A stretch of DNA of 64,000 bases from CAVXZE01 sp964615365 (GTDB lineage Bacteria > Myxococcota_A > UBA9160 > UBA6930): NCBI GenBank assembly GCA_964615365.1, contig CAZTOU010000004.1:107999-171998 (forward strand), given 5' to 3'. Positions within the stretch are counted from its first letter, which is position 1. The number at the start of each line of letters is the position of its first letter. Position numbers and translations under genes: made by a program. Shown one piece after another: positions 18,480-26,705 of the stretch. The notes beneath the pieces were generated by a model that worked only from the letters and a program-made list of their open reading frames with translations, had not been told where the DNA came from and did no database searches.

Positions 18480-20026
18480 TCGGCCTGGCGGTAGCCGAGA
18501 GCCCGCAACTGTTCCAGCGTCTCGGGGGAGATCTCGGCAGCCGCCTTCTTTCCAGTCGATCGCCTGGTACCGTAGTCGAGATTCGTGGACTCGACGTACT
18601 CCCGGAGCACGCGGCGCAAGGACCCGAGCTGCGGGGGAGAATCGGCGCTCCGGTCCTGCTGCTCCAGGGGATCTCGGGAGAGGTCGTACAGCTCTTCGCG
18701 GATCGGAGCATCGTCGAGCCGCAGGGGCGCCCGCTTTCCCGACGGCTGACCGCGGCGCTCCGGCGCGGTCCAGCGGTGGACGGCGAGATACTTCCACTGG
18801 TCCTGGACCACGGCCCGCACGACGTTGCGCTCCTCGATCAGGAGCTCGGCGAAGTGTGGGCGAGAGATCGGAGCGTCGAGCGGACGTCCCGTGCTCGGCT
18901 CCAGGAGAGGAGCCCCGTCGAAGCTTCCGTCGGGGGTCTGGACCCCGAGGAGGGCCAGCAAGGTGGGGAAGACGTCCACCAGTGAGACGCGCTGCTCCAC
19001 CCGCGCGGGCTCCAGTGCGCCGGCGGCCCAGAAGATCAGCGGCACGCGGATCGACTCCTCGTAGAGGGTCCAGGCATGATCGACGAAGCCGTGCTCCAGG
19101 AACTCCTCGCCGTGATCGGCGGTGAGCACGACGAGGGTTCGCTCGCGGCCCAGTGCCTCGAGGCCGCGAAGCAGGGTCTCGAGGGAGGCATCGGTCGAGG
19201 CGATCTCGGCATCGTAGCGCGCGACGAGATCCTCGAAGCGCGGCTCACCAGGGCCGAAGCCGGCGTCCACCAGCTCTTCGATCCCCGGGACGACGTCGTC
19301 GTAAAGTGCGAGTGGCGCCGCCACCGGGGCAGGAGAGAGGCGCTGGCGGAATCGAGGGCGCGGATCGTAGGGCGCGTGAGGGTCGAGGTAGTGGAGGTAG
19401 AGGAAGAGGGGCCGGTCACCCGCGCGTCGCGCGAAGCCGAGCGCCCGGGTCGAGAGCTTGTCTCCCTCGCCGCTCAGCTTCCAGCTTCTGGTGGGAAACT
19501 GGAACTCTTCGAAGCCTCGTGTGAAGCCTTGGAGAGCGAGCTGGGAGGTATTACTGAAGAAGCCGGTTCGGTACCCGGCCCGGCGAAAGATCTCTCCGAG
19601 ACAAGGCGCCGCCCGATCGGGCTGCGCGACCCAGCCCACGGCCCCGCCGCGGGAAGGCAGCTTGCCGGTGAGCAGTGACGCCACGGATTCGCGGGTGTAC
19701 GAGGAGTTCGAGAACGCGCTCTCGAAGACGATCCCCTGCTCCGCCAGGGAATCGATGAAGGGTGAGGTGTCGCGGGGGTAGGCGTGGCTGCCGAGATGGT
19801 CCGCGCGAAGCGCGTCCACCACCACGAGGAGGACGTCGTAGCCTTCGAGAGGCGCGGAGCGATCCGGTGCGCCGCTCCAGCACGCCAGGATCAGCAGCAT
19901 CGATGCCGAAGCGAGCCGTCCGGGCTGCCGACGCAACCCGCGCGCACTGAGCTGCCCTCGCCGGCCTGCGACGAGCTCCGACGGATTCTCGGCCACGTTC
20001 TCCTGCTCGCACCGACGACGCACCAC
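18476..20026 (-). CDS. Sulfatase-fold lipoprotein (Thr nucleophile type)
   Basis: Up to 516 residues. The true start is uncertain because the hydrophobic signal (SMLLILACWSG, lipobox-like, Cys near residue 49) lies well inside the frame, so an internal start is likely. The sulfatase fold shows VVVDALRADHLGSHAYPRD for the first metal site, NSSYTRESVASLLTG with Thr at the nucleophile position, LYLHYLDPHAPYDP, and TADHGEEFLEHGFVDHAW. It heads a minus-strand operon with two GT-C genes, the first joined by a GTGA overlap. The promoter must lie in or near the 56 bp separating it from the divergent TolB-like gene. Confidence 0.75.
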   Translation of the reverse strand: MVRRRCEQENVAENPSELVAGRRGQLSARGLRRQPGRLASASMLLILACWSGAPDRSAPLEGYDVLLVVVDALRADHLGSHAYPRDTSPFIDSLAEQGIVFESAFSNSSYTRESVASLLTGKLPSRGGAVGWVAQPDRAAPCLGEIFRRAGYRTGFFSNTSQLALQGFTRGFEEFQFPTRSWKLSGEGDKLSTRALGFARRAGDRPLFLYLHYLDPHAPYDPRPRFRQRLSPAPVAAPLALYDDVVPGIEELVDAGFGPGEPRFEDLVARYDAEIASTDASLETLLRGLEALGRERTLVVLTADHGEEFLEHGFVDHAWTLYEESIRVPLIFWAAGALEPARVEQRVSLVDVFPTLLALLGVQTPDGSFDGAPLLEPSTGRPLDAPISRPHFAELLIEERNVVRAVVQDQWKYLAVHRWTAPERRGQPSGKRAPLRLDDAPIREELYDLSRDPLEQQDRSADSPPQLGSLRRVLREYVESTNLDYGTRRSTGKKAAAEISPETLEQLRALGYRQAE

Positions 20027-20082
20027 ACGCCCTGGGTGAAGCCGAATCTAGCGCAGCGATCCCCCCCGGGTAAACTCGGCCC

Positions 20083-21201
20083 ATGCACGCCATCTCGAAC
20101 TCGGTCGCCCGACTCTCCTGGGGCCTGCTCGCCCTCGCATTGATCTCGGCCTGCCAAGAGGATCCGGGCCACGCCGAGCGCGGAATCTCCGGGCCGCGCT
20201 CGGGAGGGCTCGTCTTCATCAGGGAGGTCGACGGGAAGGCCGACCTGGCCCGCGCGCGGCTCTCGGATGGGGCCGTGGTCGTCGTCTCCCCGACGCCCGC
20301 GCGCGAGGAGCGCTGGCCCTACTGGTCCGACGTGGCCCGGCGCGTGGTCTTCCCGGCCCGTCCTTACGACGCTGCGTTCCGAATGGACCTGGTGCTCTGG
20401 GATCCCGAGACCGGAGAGGAGGAGGTCGTGGGTTCGACGCCAGCGCGCGACGAGCGCTGGCCGACCTGGTCGCCCGTAGCGCCCCGGCTCGCCTACGCCT
20501 TCCGGCAGTCGGGGCATCTCTCCGGTATCGCCGTCTACGATCTCGAGACGGGGCGCTCCGAGGTCATCGCGAGCGTGCCCTCCCCCGGCTCCTTTCTGCG
20601 CCCCGCCTTCTCGCTCGATGGAAGTCGCCTGGTGGCTCAGCGACGTCCGGACCGGAGCTCCGGGTCGGAGCTGTGGCTCCTCGAAGACGGGCGGCATCCG
20701 CGTAGGCTCACCGGCGAGCCCGGGATGAACGACACCAAGCCCCGCTTCACGCCCGACGGCCGGGCCATCTTCTTCACCCGCTGGGAGGAAGCGGGGGCGG
20801 GGGCGGACCTGTTTCGGCTCGATCTCGAGAGCGGCAGGCAAGAGCGGTTCGCCAGCCTCCCGACGGCGAACGATCACTCGTCCCGGCACTCACCGACCCG
20901 CGACGAGATCGCCTTTATCTCGACTCGCGAGGGCAGCAGGGACCTCTTCCTGGTCGATCTCTCCGACGGGATACCCAGGAACCTGACGCGCTCGCCCGAG
21001 ATCGACGAGGGTGCGCCGCTGTGGTCCCCCGACGGAGAGCGACTGGCGATCCTGCGGATGCCGCGGACCGAGTCCGGAAGCCGTCCCCCCGCCAGGGACT
21101 GCCGCGTCGCGGTAATCGACCGCGAGGGCCGTGCGCTCTTCGAGACGCAGGGCATGATGGCCGACTGGATGCCCGCCTGGCCCGGTGGCGGGGCACGCTG
21201 A
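20083..21201 (+). CDS. TolB-like beta-propeller lipoprotein
   Basis: 372 residues. The signal ends LLALALISAC, a good lipobox, so the protein is lipid-anchored. The rest is a six-bladed PD40/TolB-type propeller: the blades contain repeated units such as ARDERWPTWSPVAPRLAYAF, LRPAFSLDGSRLV, TKPRFTPDGRAIFF and GAPLWSPDGERLAIL. Propellers of this kind bind peptides or sugars. Divergent from the sulfatase operon and ending 2 bp before a convergent sulfatase gene, it may sense or hold the polymer made here. No catalytic motif is visible. Confidence 0.75.
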   Translation: MHAISNSVARLSWGLLALALISACQEDPGHAERGISGPRSGGLVFIREVDGKADLARARLSDGAVVVVSPTPAREERWPYWSDVARRVVFPARPYDAAFRMDLVLWDPETGEEEVVGSTPARDERWPTWSPVAPRLAYAFRQSGHLSGIAVYDLETGRSEVIASVPSPGSFLRPAFSLDGSRLVAQRRPDRSSGSELWLLEDGRHPRRLTGEPGMNDTKPRFTPDGRAIFFTRWEEAGAGADLFRLDLESGRQERFASLPTANDHSSRHSPTRDEIAFISTREGSRDLFLVDLSDGIPRNLTRSPEIDEGAPLWSPDGERLAILRMPRTESGSRPPARDCRVAVIDREGRALFETQGMMADWMPAWPGGGAR

Positions 21202-21203
21202 CA

Positions 21204-22583
21204 TTACTCGACGTAGCCGAGCTTCTTGAGCTTCTCCTGGAGCTCCGGCTCGAGCTCTGCGGCCCCGCCTCCGTCCCACGGGAGCGACTTCGCCCGACTC
21301 TGCTCCACGGCCATGCGGCGCTTGAGCGCGCGCAAGGCGCCCGGTGCGAAGCGCTGCGCGGATCGCGGTTGCTGCTCTTCGGGATCCCGCGCCAGGTCGT
21401 AGTAGACGGGCGGCCCACCCCGGCCGGGCACGATCACCTTCCAGTTGGGCCCTCGAAGCGCAGCGGTCCTGCGGAGGTTGAGGAGCACGGGCACCGGAGG
21501 GGGATTCCGACCCGAGCGGATGCGTGCCGCCAGGTTCCGGCCGCTCGCTTCGGGGAGGGGTGGCGCCTCGAGCAGCCCCAGCAGCGTCGGGGCCACGTCC
21601 TCGAGGGAGACCACACCCCCGATCGTGGCGCCCGGCCGGAGTGCCTCCGGATAGGCGAGGATCCAGGGCACCCGCACCGACTCTTCGAACAGGGTGTTCC
21701 TGTGTCCCTTGCCCCGGTGCTCGAAGAACTCGTCTCCGTGGTCCGAGACCAGGGAAACCAGCGTGCGGTCTCCGTCGGAACGCTGGCGGATGGCTTCCAG
21801 GAGAGGCTCCAGCCGCGAATCGAGCCAGCGGATCTCCCCGTCGTAGAGCGCCCGAAGGTGCTGGAGATCCCGCTCGGGAAGCTCGTTGTTGATGGTCTGG
21901 TTGAAGCTGTAATCGCGTACGTCCAACTCCCCCTCGTAGTCGGGGTCGAAGAGGGTGTCGTAGGGCGGGGGAGGGATGTAGTCGAAGTGGACGTCCCAGA
22001 GGTGGACGAAGAGGAAGAAGGGAGCGGCACTCGAGTCGCGCTTCCCGAGCCACTCGAGCGCCGCCCCGATCACCTCTGGCGCCGTCTCGTCCGCGTGGGA
22101 GTCACGATGCCACCGCAGCGACGGCGGGTACGAAGCGGTCCGGCTGCTGGCGAAGTTCGTGTAGACCGAGAAGCCGCGGTCGAAGCCATAGGCGCGGGCC
22201 ATGAAGGGCGCGGAGACGAAGCCCGCCGTCTCGTAGCCGAGCCGCAGGAGATGCTCTGCGAGAAGGGTGCGCGCCGTGTCGATGCGCTGTTCCGGCGTGG
22301 CGACGCGATGCGCGGGAATCGAGAGCCCGGTGAGCAGGGTGACGTGGCTGGGGAGGGTCCACGACGTCGGCGCCACAGCCGTCTCGAAGCGCACCCCACG
22401 GGCCGCCAGCCGATCGATGGACGGGCTGGTGTCACGTTCGGCCCCGTAGCAGCCGAGGCGGTCGGCGCGCAGGCTGTCGATGGAGATCAGCACCAGGTTC
22501 GGCGGCCCCGTCTCCCGACACCCACCACCGAGAAACAGCAGGGCGAAGGAGCAAGCGAGGGATATCCCGGTGCAGACGCGCAT
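21204..22583 (-). CDS. Sulfatase-fold lipoprotein (Thr nucleophile type)
   Basis: 459 residues from the ATG at 22583, which overlaps the TGA of the upstream TMTC-like gene as ATGA. The signal reads FALLFLGGGC, so it is a lipoprotein. Motifs are SIDSLRADRLGCYGAERD (first metal site), SWTLPSHVTLLTG (Thr in place of the formylglycine residue, His in place of Arg), FVHLWDVHFDYIPP and VSDHGDEFFEHRGKGH. The C-terminal ELQEKLKKLGYVE tail is shared with its paralogues. Translational coupling to a TPR-containing glycosyltransferase suggests that both act on the same protein- or lipid-linked glycan. Confidence 0.85.
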   Translation of the reverse strand: MRVCTGISLACSFALLFLGGGCRETGPPNLVLISIDSLRADRLGCYGAERDTSPSIDRLAARGVRFETAVAPTSWTLPSHVTLLTGLSIPAHRVATPEQRIDTARTLLAEHLLRLGYETAGFVSAPFMARAYGFDRGFSVYTNFASSRTASYPPSLRWHRDSHADETAPEVIGAALEWLGKRDSSAAPFFLFVHLWDVHFDYIPPPPYDTLFDPDYEGELDVRDYSFNQTINNELPERDLQHLRALYDGEIRWLDSRLEPLLEAIRQRSDGDRTLVSLVSDHGDEFFEHRGKGHRNTLFEESVRVPWILAYPEALRPGATIGGVVSLEDVAPTLLGLLEAPPLPEASGRNLAARIRSGRNPPPVPVLLNLRRTAALRGPNWKVIVPGRGGPPVYYDLARDPEEQQPRSAQRFAPGALRALKRRMAVEQSRAKSLPWDGGGAAELEPELQEKLKKLGYVE

Positions 22584-24412
22584 CAGGAACCCGCCTCTCC
22601 CGCGCGCGCTGCGAGCCGGCCGCGCTGGACGATCAGTCGCTCGCGCTCCACGCCCTCTGCGCGCTCGATCGCTGCATCGAAGGCGGAGAGCGCCCGCCCT
22701 GTGCGGCCGACCCGTTTGAAGGCCTGGGCCATGAGGATCCACGGGGTGGGGGAGCCCTGTTCGAGGTCCGCGGCGCGCTGCAGCGGCTCGAGCGACTCCT
22801 CGTGGCGTCCCGCCGCCAGGCAGAGGCGCGCGTAGGTGAGCTGCAGGTTCGCGACGTCGGGGTGCAGGCCCGCCAGGCGTCGGAACGCGGGCAGAGCGGA
22901 GGCCGCCCGCCCCGTGGTCTGATAGGCGGTCGCCACCAGATCGACGGAGCTCGAGTAGAGGAGCGCTGCTCGGGTCTCCGGATCCAGCCGTAGGAGCGCC
23001 TGGAGCCCGCGGTCGAAGTGCGCCACGGCTGGCTCGACGCGTCCCGCGTCGAGCAGAGCCGAGGCCAGGTTGAAGAGCGCAGCCGGGTGGTCGGGGTCGA
23101 TTCGCACGTCCTGCTGCCAGATGGAAATCCGGCTGCGGTAGTCGTCCGCTCGAACCCCGGTCCGCCAGCCGAGCCCCAGACATGCCAGGCCGACCAGGGC
23201 GAGCCCGACGCCTCGAGCCGCGCGCACCCGGTTCTGCCTGGCGCCCGTCCAGGTGCGGAGGGCGAGGAATCCTCCCACCACGACCAGGGCGATCACCGCC
23301 GCGAGCGCCAGGTAGACGCGACGCTGCGCGGCGATCTCGGTCACCACGGGCACCACGCTCGAGCTCGGCGCGAGGGTCAGAAAGAACCACGCCCCCGCGA
23401 AGCCGAGCCGAGGGCGACGCCAGCAGGCCCACAGCGTCGCCGCAAACAGCGCGACGACGAGGGCGCCCTGGGGCGGAAACTCCGCCCAGCTGCGAGCGGT
23501 CCAGGGCGGATAGCTGAGACGCAACGCATCCGGCCAGAAGCAGAGCCGCAGATACTCGACGATCACGCCCGCCTGGGTGCGCAGATAGGAGAGGGGCGAG
23601 ACCTCGCTGCTGACGGCCACGGCTCCCAGCCGGGGTCCGTACCACGTCAGCAAGAACACGATCACCCACGAGCACGCCAGGCCCGCGTACATCCCCCGAT
23701 GCCTGCGCAAGGCCCGCCCGAACCCGTCCGAAGCGAAGGCCCGATCGCAGAGCAGCACCGCGAGGGGCGCGGTGACGATCACCTCCTTGCTCATCGCCCC
23801 GAGCGCGCAGGCACCGATCGCGACTCCGCTCCAGGCCGCGGACGCGCGTCGGGAGGTCGCCCCGAAGCGCGCCAGCGCCGCGCCCAGGGTGAGCAGGTAG
23901 AAGAAGCTGACCATTAGCTCCGTCCGCTGCGAGACGTACTCCACCAGCTCGGTCTGGAGAGGGTGGAGGCTCCAGAGCAGCGCAATGGCGCCGGCGAGTC
24001 CGACCGCTTCGCTCTCGCTCGTCTCCAACGCCGGGCGGGTGGTCAGGAGTCGCCAGACGATCCACAGAAGCAGCAGTGCGTTGGCGAGGTGGACCGCCAG
24101 GTTGAACGCTCGGTAGCCGGCGGGATCGTGTCCGTGCAGCGCGAAGTCGATGGCCACGGTGAGCGAGACGGCGGGACGGGTCGCCAGGGGGATGTCGTGG
24201 CCGTACCAGGCCCAGGTGGGCGGCCAGAGCCTCTTGATCTGGTCGTTGCGCTCCACCGCGTGGAAGTCGTCGAAGATCCATTCGCCGTCCAGCTTGCCGG
24301 CGTAGATGGCGGTGGTGGCGACCACCGTCGCGATCCCCCAGGCCACGAGGAGCCGGGTCGAGCCACGGGCCCACACCCTCCCGGGAGCCGAAGGCGGCGG
24401 TCGTCGCGTCAC
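22583..24412 (-). CDS. TMTC-like membrane O-glycosyltransferase with TPRs
   Basis: About 609 residues from GTG 24412; the open frame goes back to 24676 and an ATG at 24544 is an alternative, so the start is uncertain. After the first helix come GEWIFDDFHAVERNDQI and RPAVSLTVAIDFALHG, then YRAFNLAVHLANALLLL. These are hallmarks of the TMTC/DUF1736-like GT-C family, in eukaryotes O-mannosyltransferases, with the D-D catalytic-loop motif. About ten membrane segments are followed by a C-terminal TPR region (about 440-600), for example RVEPAVAHFDRGLQALLRLDP and HEESLEPLQRAADLEQGSP. A role in extracytoplasmic glycosylation is likely. Confidence 0.75.
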   Translation of the reverse strand: MTRRPPPSAPGRVWARGSTRLLVAWGIATVVATTAIYAGKLDGEWIFDDFHAVERNDQIKRLWPPTWAWYGHDIPLATRPAVSLTVAIDFALHGHDPAGYRAFNLAVHLANALLLLWIVWRLLTTRPALETSESEAVGLAGAIALLWSLHPLQTELVEYVSQRTELMVSFFYLLTLGAALARFGATSRRASAAWSGVAIGACALGAMSKEVIVTAPLAVLLCDRAFASDGFGRALRRHRGMYAGLACSWVIVFLLTWYGPRLGAVAVSSEVSPLSYLRTQAGVIVEYLRLCFWPDALRLSYPPWTARSWAEFPPQGALVVALFAATLWACWRRPRLGFAGAWFFLTLAPSSSVVPVVTEIAAQRRVYLALAAVIALVVVGGFLALRTWTGARQNRVRAARGVGLALVGLACLGLGWRTGVRADDYRSRISIWQQDVRIDPDHPAALFNLASALLDAGRVEPAVAHFDRGLQALLRLDPETRAALLYSSSVDLVATAYQTTGRAASALPAFRRLAGLHPDVANLQLTYARLCLAAGRHEESLEPLQRAADLEQGSPTPWILMAQAFKRVGRTGRALSAFDAAIERAEGVERERLIVQRGRLAARAGEAGS

Positions 24413-24699
24413 GACTCGCGGTCGGCGGCGCGGTCGAGAAGATCGCGCCGGGGCAGGTGTTGCTCGTGATCCGCGAAGGGGCGCTCTTTCGGTAGCATCC
24501 GCAACGATTTCGCCTGGTCGGGAGAAGCGGCTCGCAGGCGGCATGGTACGGCAGGCAAACCCGCGCAGCGAGCCCCGCTCGCCGCGCACCTCGGCCGCAC
24601 CATCGTCGACCGACTGGCACCTCCGGCCCCAAACTGCTGTAACCTCCGCGAGGTCCTTCCGGGTTCGCGAGCCCACTCCGGTTCGCCATCGAGGCCGAC

Positions 24700-25767
24700 A
24701 TGTCGGACGCGCGTTCGAAGCACCTGCTCTTCTCCTTGATCACCGCCGGTCTCTCCATCGGCGTGGTATTTGGCGGAGCGGAGATCCTGCTTCGAGCCTC
24801 CGGTCGAGGGCCCTGGCAGCCTCTCTTTCTCGACCCGGCGCAGCCGGTGATCTATCGGCCGGATCCGGTGCTGGGATGGAAGCACAAGGAGGGCGAATAC
24901 CGGTTTCCGGCCTTCTCGCCCCTCGGCAGGGGAGGGACCATGCGTCTCGAGAGCGACGGAAGCCGCTCCACCGGCTCGAGACCGGGTAGGGGCGGAGGCA
25001 CCGTCGCGATCGTCGGGGGCTCCTTCACCGAGGGATTCGCCCTCTCCGATGAGGAGACCTTTGCGTGGAAGCTGCAGCAGCGATTTCCGTCGATGCGGTT
25101 CCGGAACCACGGTCACGGCGGGTACGGCACCTACCAGTCGCTTCTCTTGCTCGAGCAGGTGCTCTCGGAGCGGCCGGCGCCGGTGATGGCGTTGTATGGC
25201 TTCTACGAAGGCCACGAGATCCGAAACGTCGCAACCGCCGATTGGCTGGAGATGCTCTCCATGACGGCCAGGCGCCATTCCACCATCTCCGTACCCTACG
25301 CGACGTTGCGGGGGGACGGCGCCGTCGCGCGCCATCGTCCGACGCCCTACCCCTTGTGGCCGCTGCGGGAGCACTCGGCGACGATCACCTTCCTCCAGCA
25401 CGGCTACGCGCGCCTCGCCGCGGGGCGGAGGACCGCGGATCGAGCGGCGGTGACGGAGCAGCTGCTCCTGGAGATGCAGAGCGCGTGCGAAGAGAACGGC
25501 ACCGAGCTCGTCGTGGTCTTTCTGTACATGAACGCCGAGAACAAGGCGCGCTATTCGGCGCTGCTCAGGGGCCACGATGTGACGTTCGCCGACTGCGCCC
25601 GGCCGCTCCTGCCGGCCTTCCAGGTGCCCGTCGACGGGCATCCGAACGAGAAGCTGAACGCGATCTGGGCCGACTGCATCGCCGAGGCGATCGGGGAGCA
25701 CCTCGCCGTCGGCTCGGGGCCGTTCCAGATGCGGCGTAGCTCCTCTGCCTCGCGGAAGCACCCGTAG
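24700..25767 (+). CDS. Membrane-anchored SGNH-hydrolase-like protein
   Basis: 355 residues. An N-terminal anchor (about 9-30) is followed by VLGWKHKEGEYRF, a pattern common in glycan O-acetyl-esterase/acetyltransferase-like SGNH proteins. Block I is seen as VGGSFTEGFA, a second conserved stretch as NHGHGGYGTYQS, and block V as DGHPNEKLNAIWAD. The catalytic Ser, Asp and His would be in the first and last of these. Its final 217 bases overlap the convergent SGNH gene, and the last 18 residues look non-conserved. GAGG lies about 7 nt before the ATG. It may add or remove acyl groups on the polysaccharide. Confidence 0.7.
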   Translation: MSDARSKHLLFSLITAGLSIGVVFGGAEILLRASGRGPWQPLFLDPAQPVIYRPDPVLGWKHKEGEYRFPAFSPLGRGGTMRLESDGSRSTGSRPGRGGGTVAIVGGSFTEGFALSDEETFAWKLQQRFPSMRFRNHGHGGYGTYQSLLLLEQVLSERPAPVMALYGFYEGHEIRNVATADWLEMLSMTARRHSTISVPYATLRGDGAVARHRPTPYPLWPLREHSATITFLQHGYARLAAGRRTADRAAVTEQLLLEMQSACEENGTELVVVFLYMNAENKARYSALLRGHDVTFADCARPLLPAFQVPVDGHPNEKLNAIWADCIAEAIGEHLAVGSGPFQMRRSSSASRKHP

Positions 25768-26705
25768 AGAAGCTCGGAGACCTTGCGGGTCCCTTCCCGC
25801 GAGAGATGGATGCCATCGTCCCAGAAGTGCGCACCTCTCCGACCTCGGGGCACCTCCTCGAACTTCGCCGCGAGGTCGCAGAGAACGACGCGCTCCGATG
25901 CCGCCACTTCCCGAACCATCGCGACATAGGTCTGGTGTAGCGGCACGAGCTCTCGCCGATCCTGGAGCCATCGCTCCCCGAGCCTGGCGGGCTCGGCGCC
26001 CGGTCGATGAGACGTCGGAGCCGTGAGCAGCACCGGCACGATGCCGTGCTGGCGCGCCAGGGCCACGATCTGCCGAAGGTTCTCCCGAAAGTCGCTCGCG
26101 CTGACCCGCTTGGGAAGATCTCCGCTCCGAGGGGCCAGCATGGCCAGCCGAGTCTTGAAGACCAGCTGGGCCAGGCGGAGCTCGCGCAATCGCCCGCGCG
26201 GCCATCGGGTGAGACGGTGGACCTGCTCGTCCTCGACGCCGAACCCGATCCAGTGATCGTTCCATCCGTAGTACACGGTGACCACTCTCGGGCTCAAGGA
26301 GACGATGTCCCGCTTCATCTGCTGAAGACCCTGAAAGGAGGACCAGCCGCCCACCGCCAGCTCGAGCCCTCTGATCTCCCGCTCGGGATGGTCGGCGCCC
26401 AGCCGTTCGACGAGGAGCCGCGAATAGTCGCTGAACTCGGTGCACGAATCGCCCATGAAGACGATGTCGACGCTCCCAGGAGCATGGCGGCGAAGTCGCG
26501 AGTCATAGTCCTTTGGAACCCAGAATAGATCCGGATCCCCCGCGTAGTGTTCCTTCAGCACCACCGGATCGGGCCAGCCGAACTCCACAGCCTGCGGGGC
26601 GATCTCGAAGGCGAAGCCGGCCGCGCGCAGGATGCCCTCGCAAAGCGCGAGCGCGGCCAATACCGACACCGCGAGAAGGCCGATCTTCGCCAGTAGCTGG
26701 CGCAT
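25551..26705 (-). CDS. Membrane-anchored SGNH hydrolase
   Basis: 384 residues from an ATG that overlaps the upstream stop as ATGA. The N-terminal anchor (about 6-25) leads into VFMGDSCTEFSDY (block I, Ser nucleophile), YYGWNDHWIG (block III, the G-x-N-D oxyanion-hole motif) and HFWDDGIHLSREGTRKV (block V, D-x-x-H). All catalytic residues are present. After about residue 325 the sequence stops resembling the family, and the last 60-70 residues are translated from the strand opposite the neighbouring SGNH gene, so the original stop may have been lost. It is probably a carbohydrate esterase or acetyl-transfer partner in glycan modification. Confidence 0.8.
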   Translation of the reverse strand: MRQLLAKIGLLAVSVLAALALCEGILRAAGFAFEIAPQAVEFGWPDPVVLKEHYAGDPDLFWVPKDYDSRLRRHAPGSVDIVFMGDSCTEFSDYSRLLVERLGADHPEREIRGLELAVGGWSSFQGLQQMKRDIVSLSPRVVTVYYGWNDHWIGFGVEDEQVHRLTRWPRGRLRELRLAQLVFKTRLAMLAPRSGDLPKRVSASDFRENLRQIVALARQHGIVPVLLTAPTSHRPGAEPARLGERWLQDRRELVPLHQTYVAMVREVAASERVVLCDLAAKFEEVPRGRRGAHFWDDGIHLSREGTRKVSELLYGCFREAEELRRIWNGPEPTARCSPIASAMQSAQIAFSFSFGCPSTGTWKAGRSGRAQSANVTSWPLSSAE

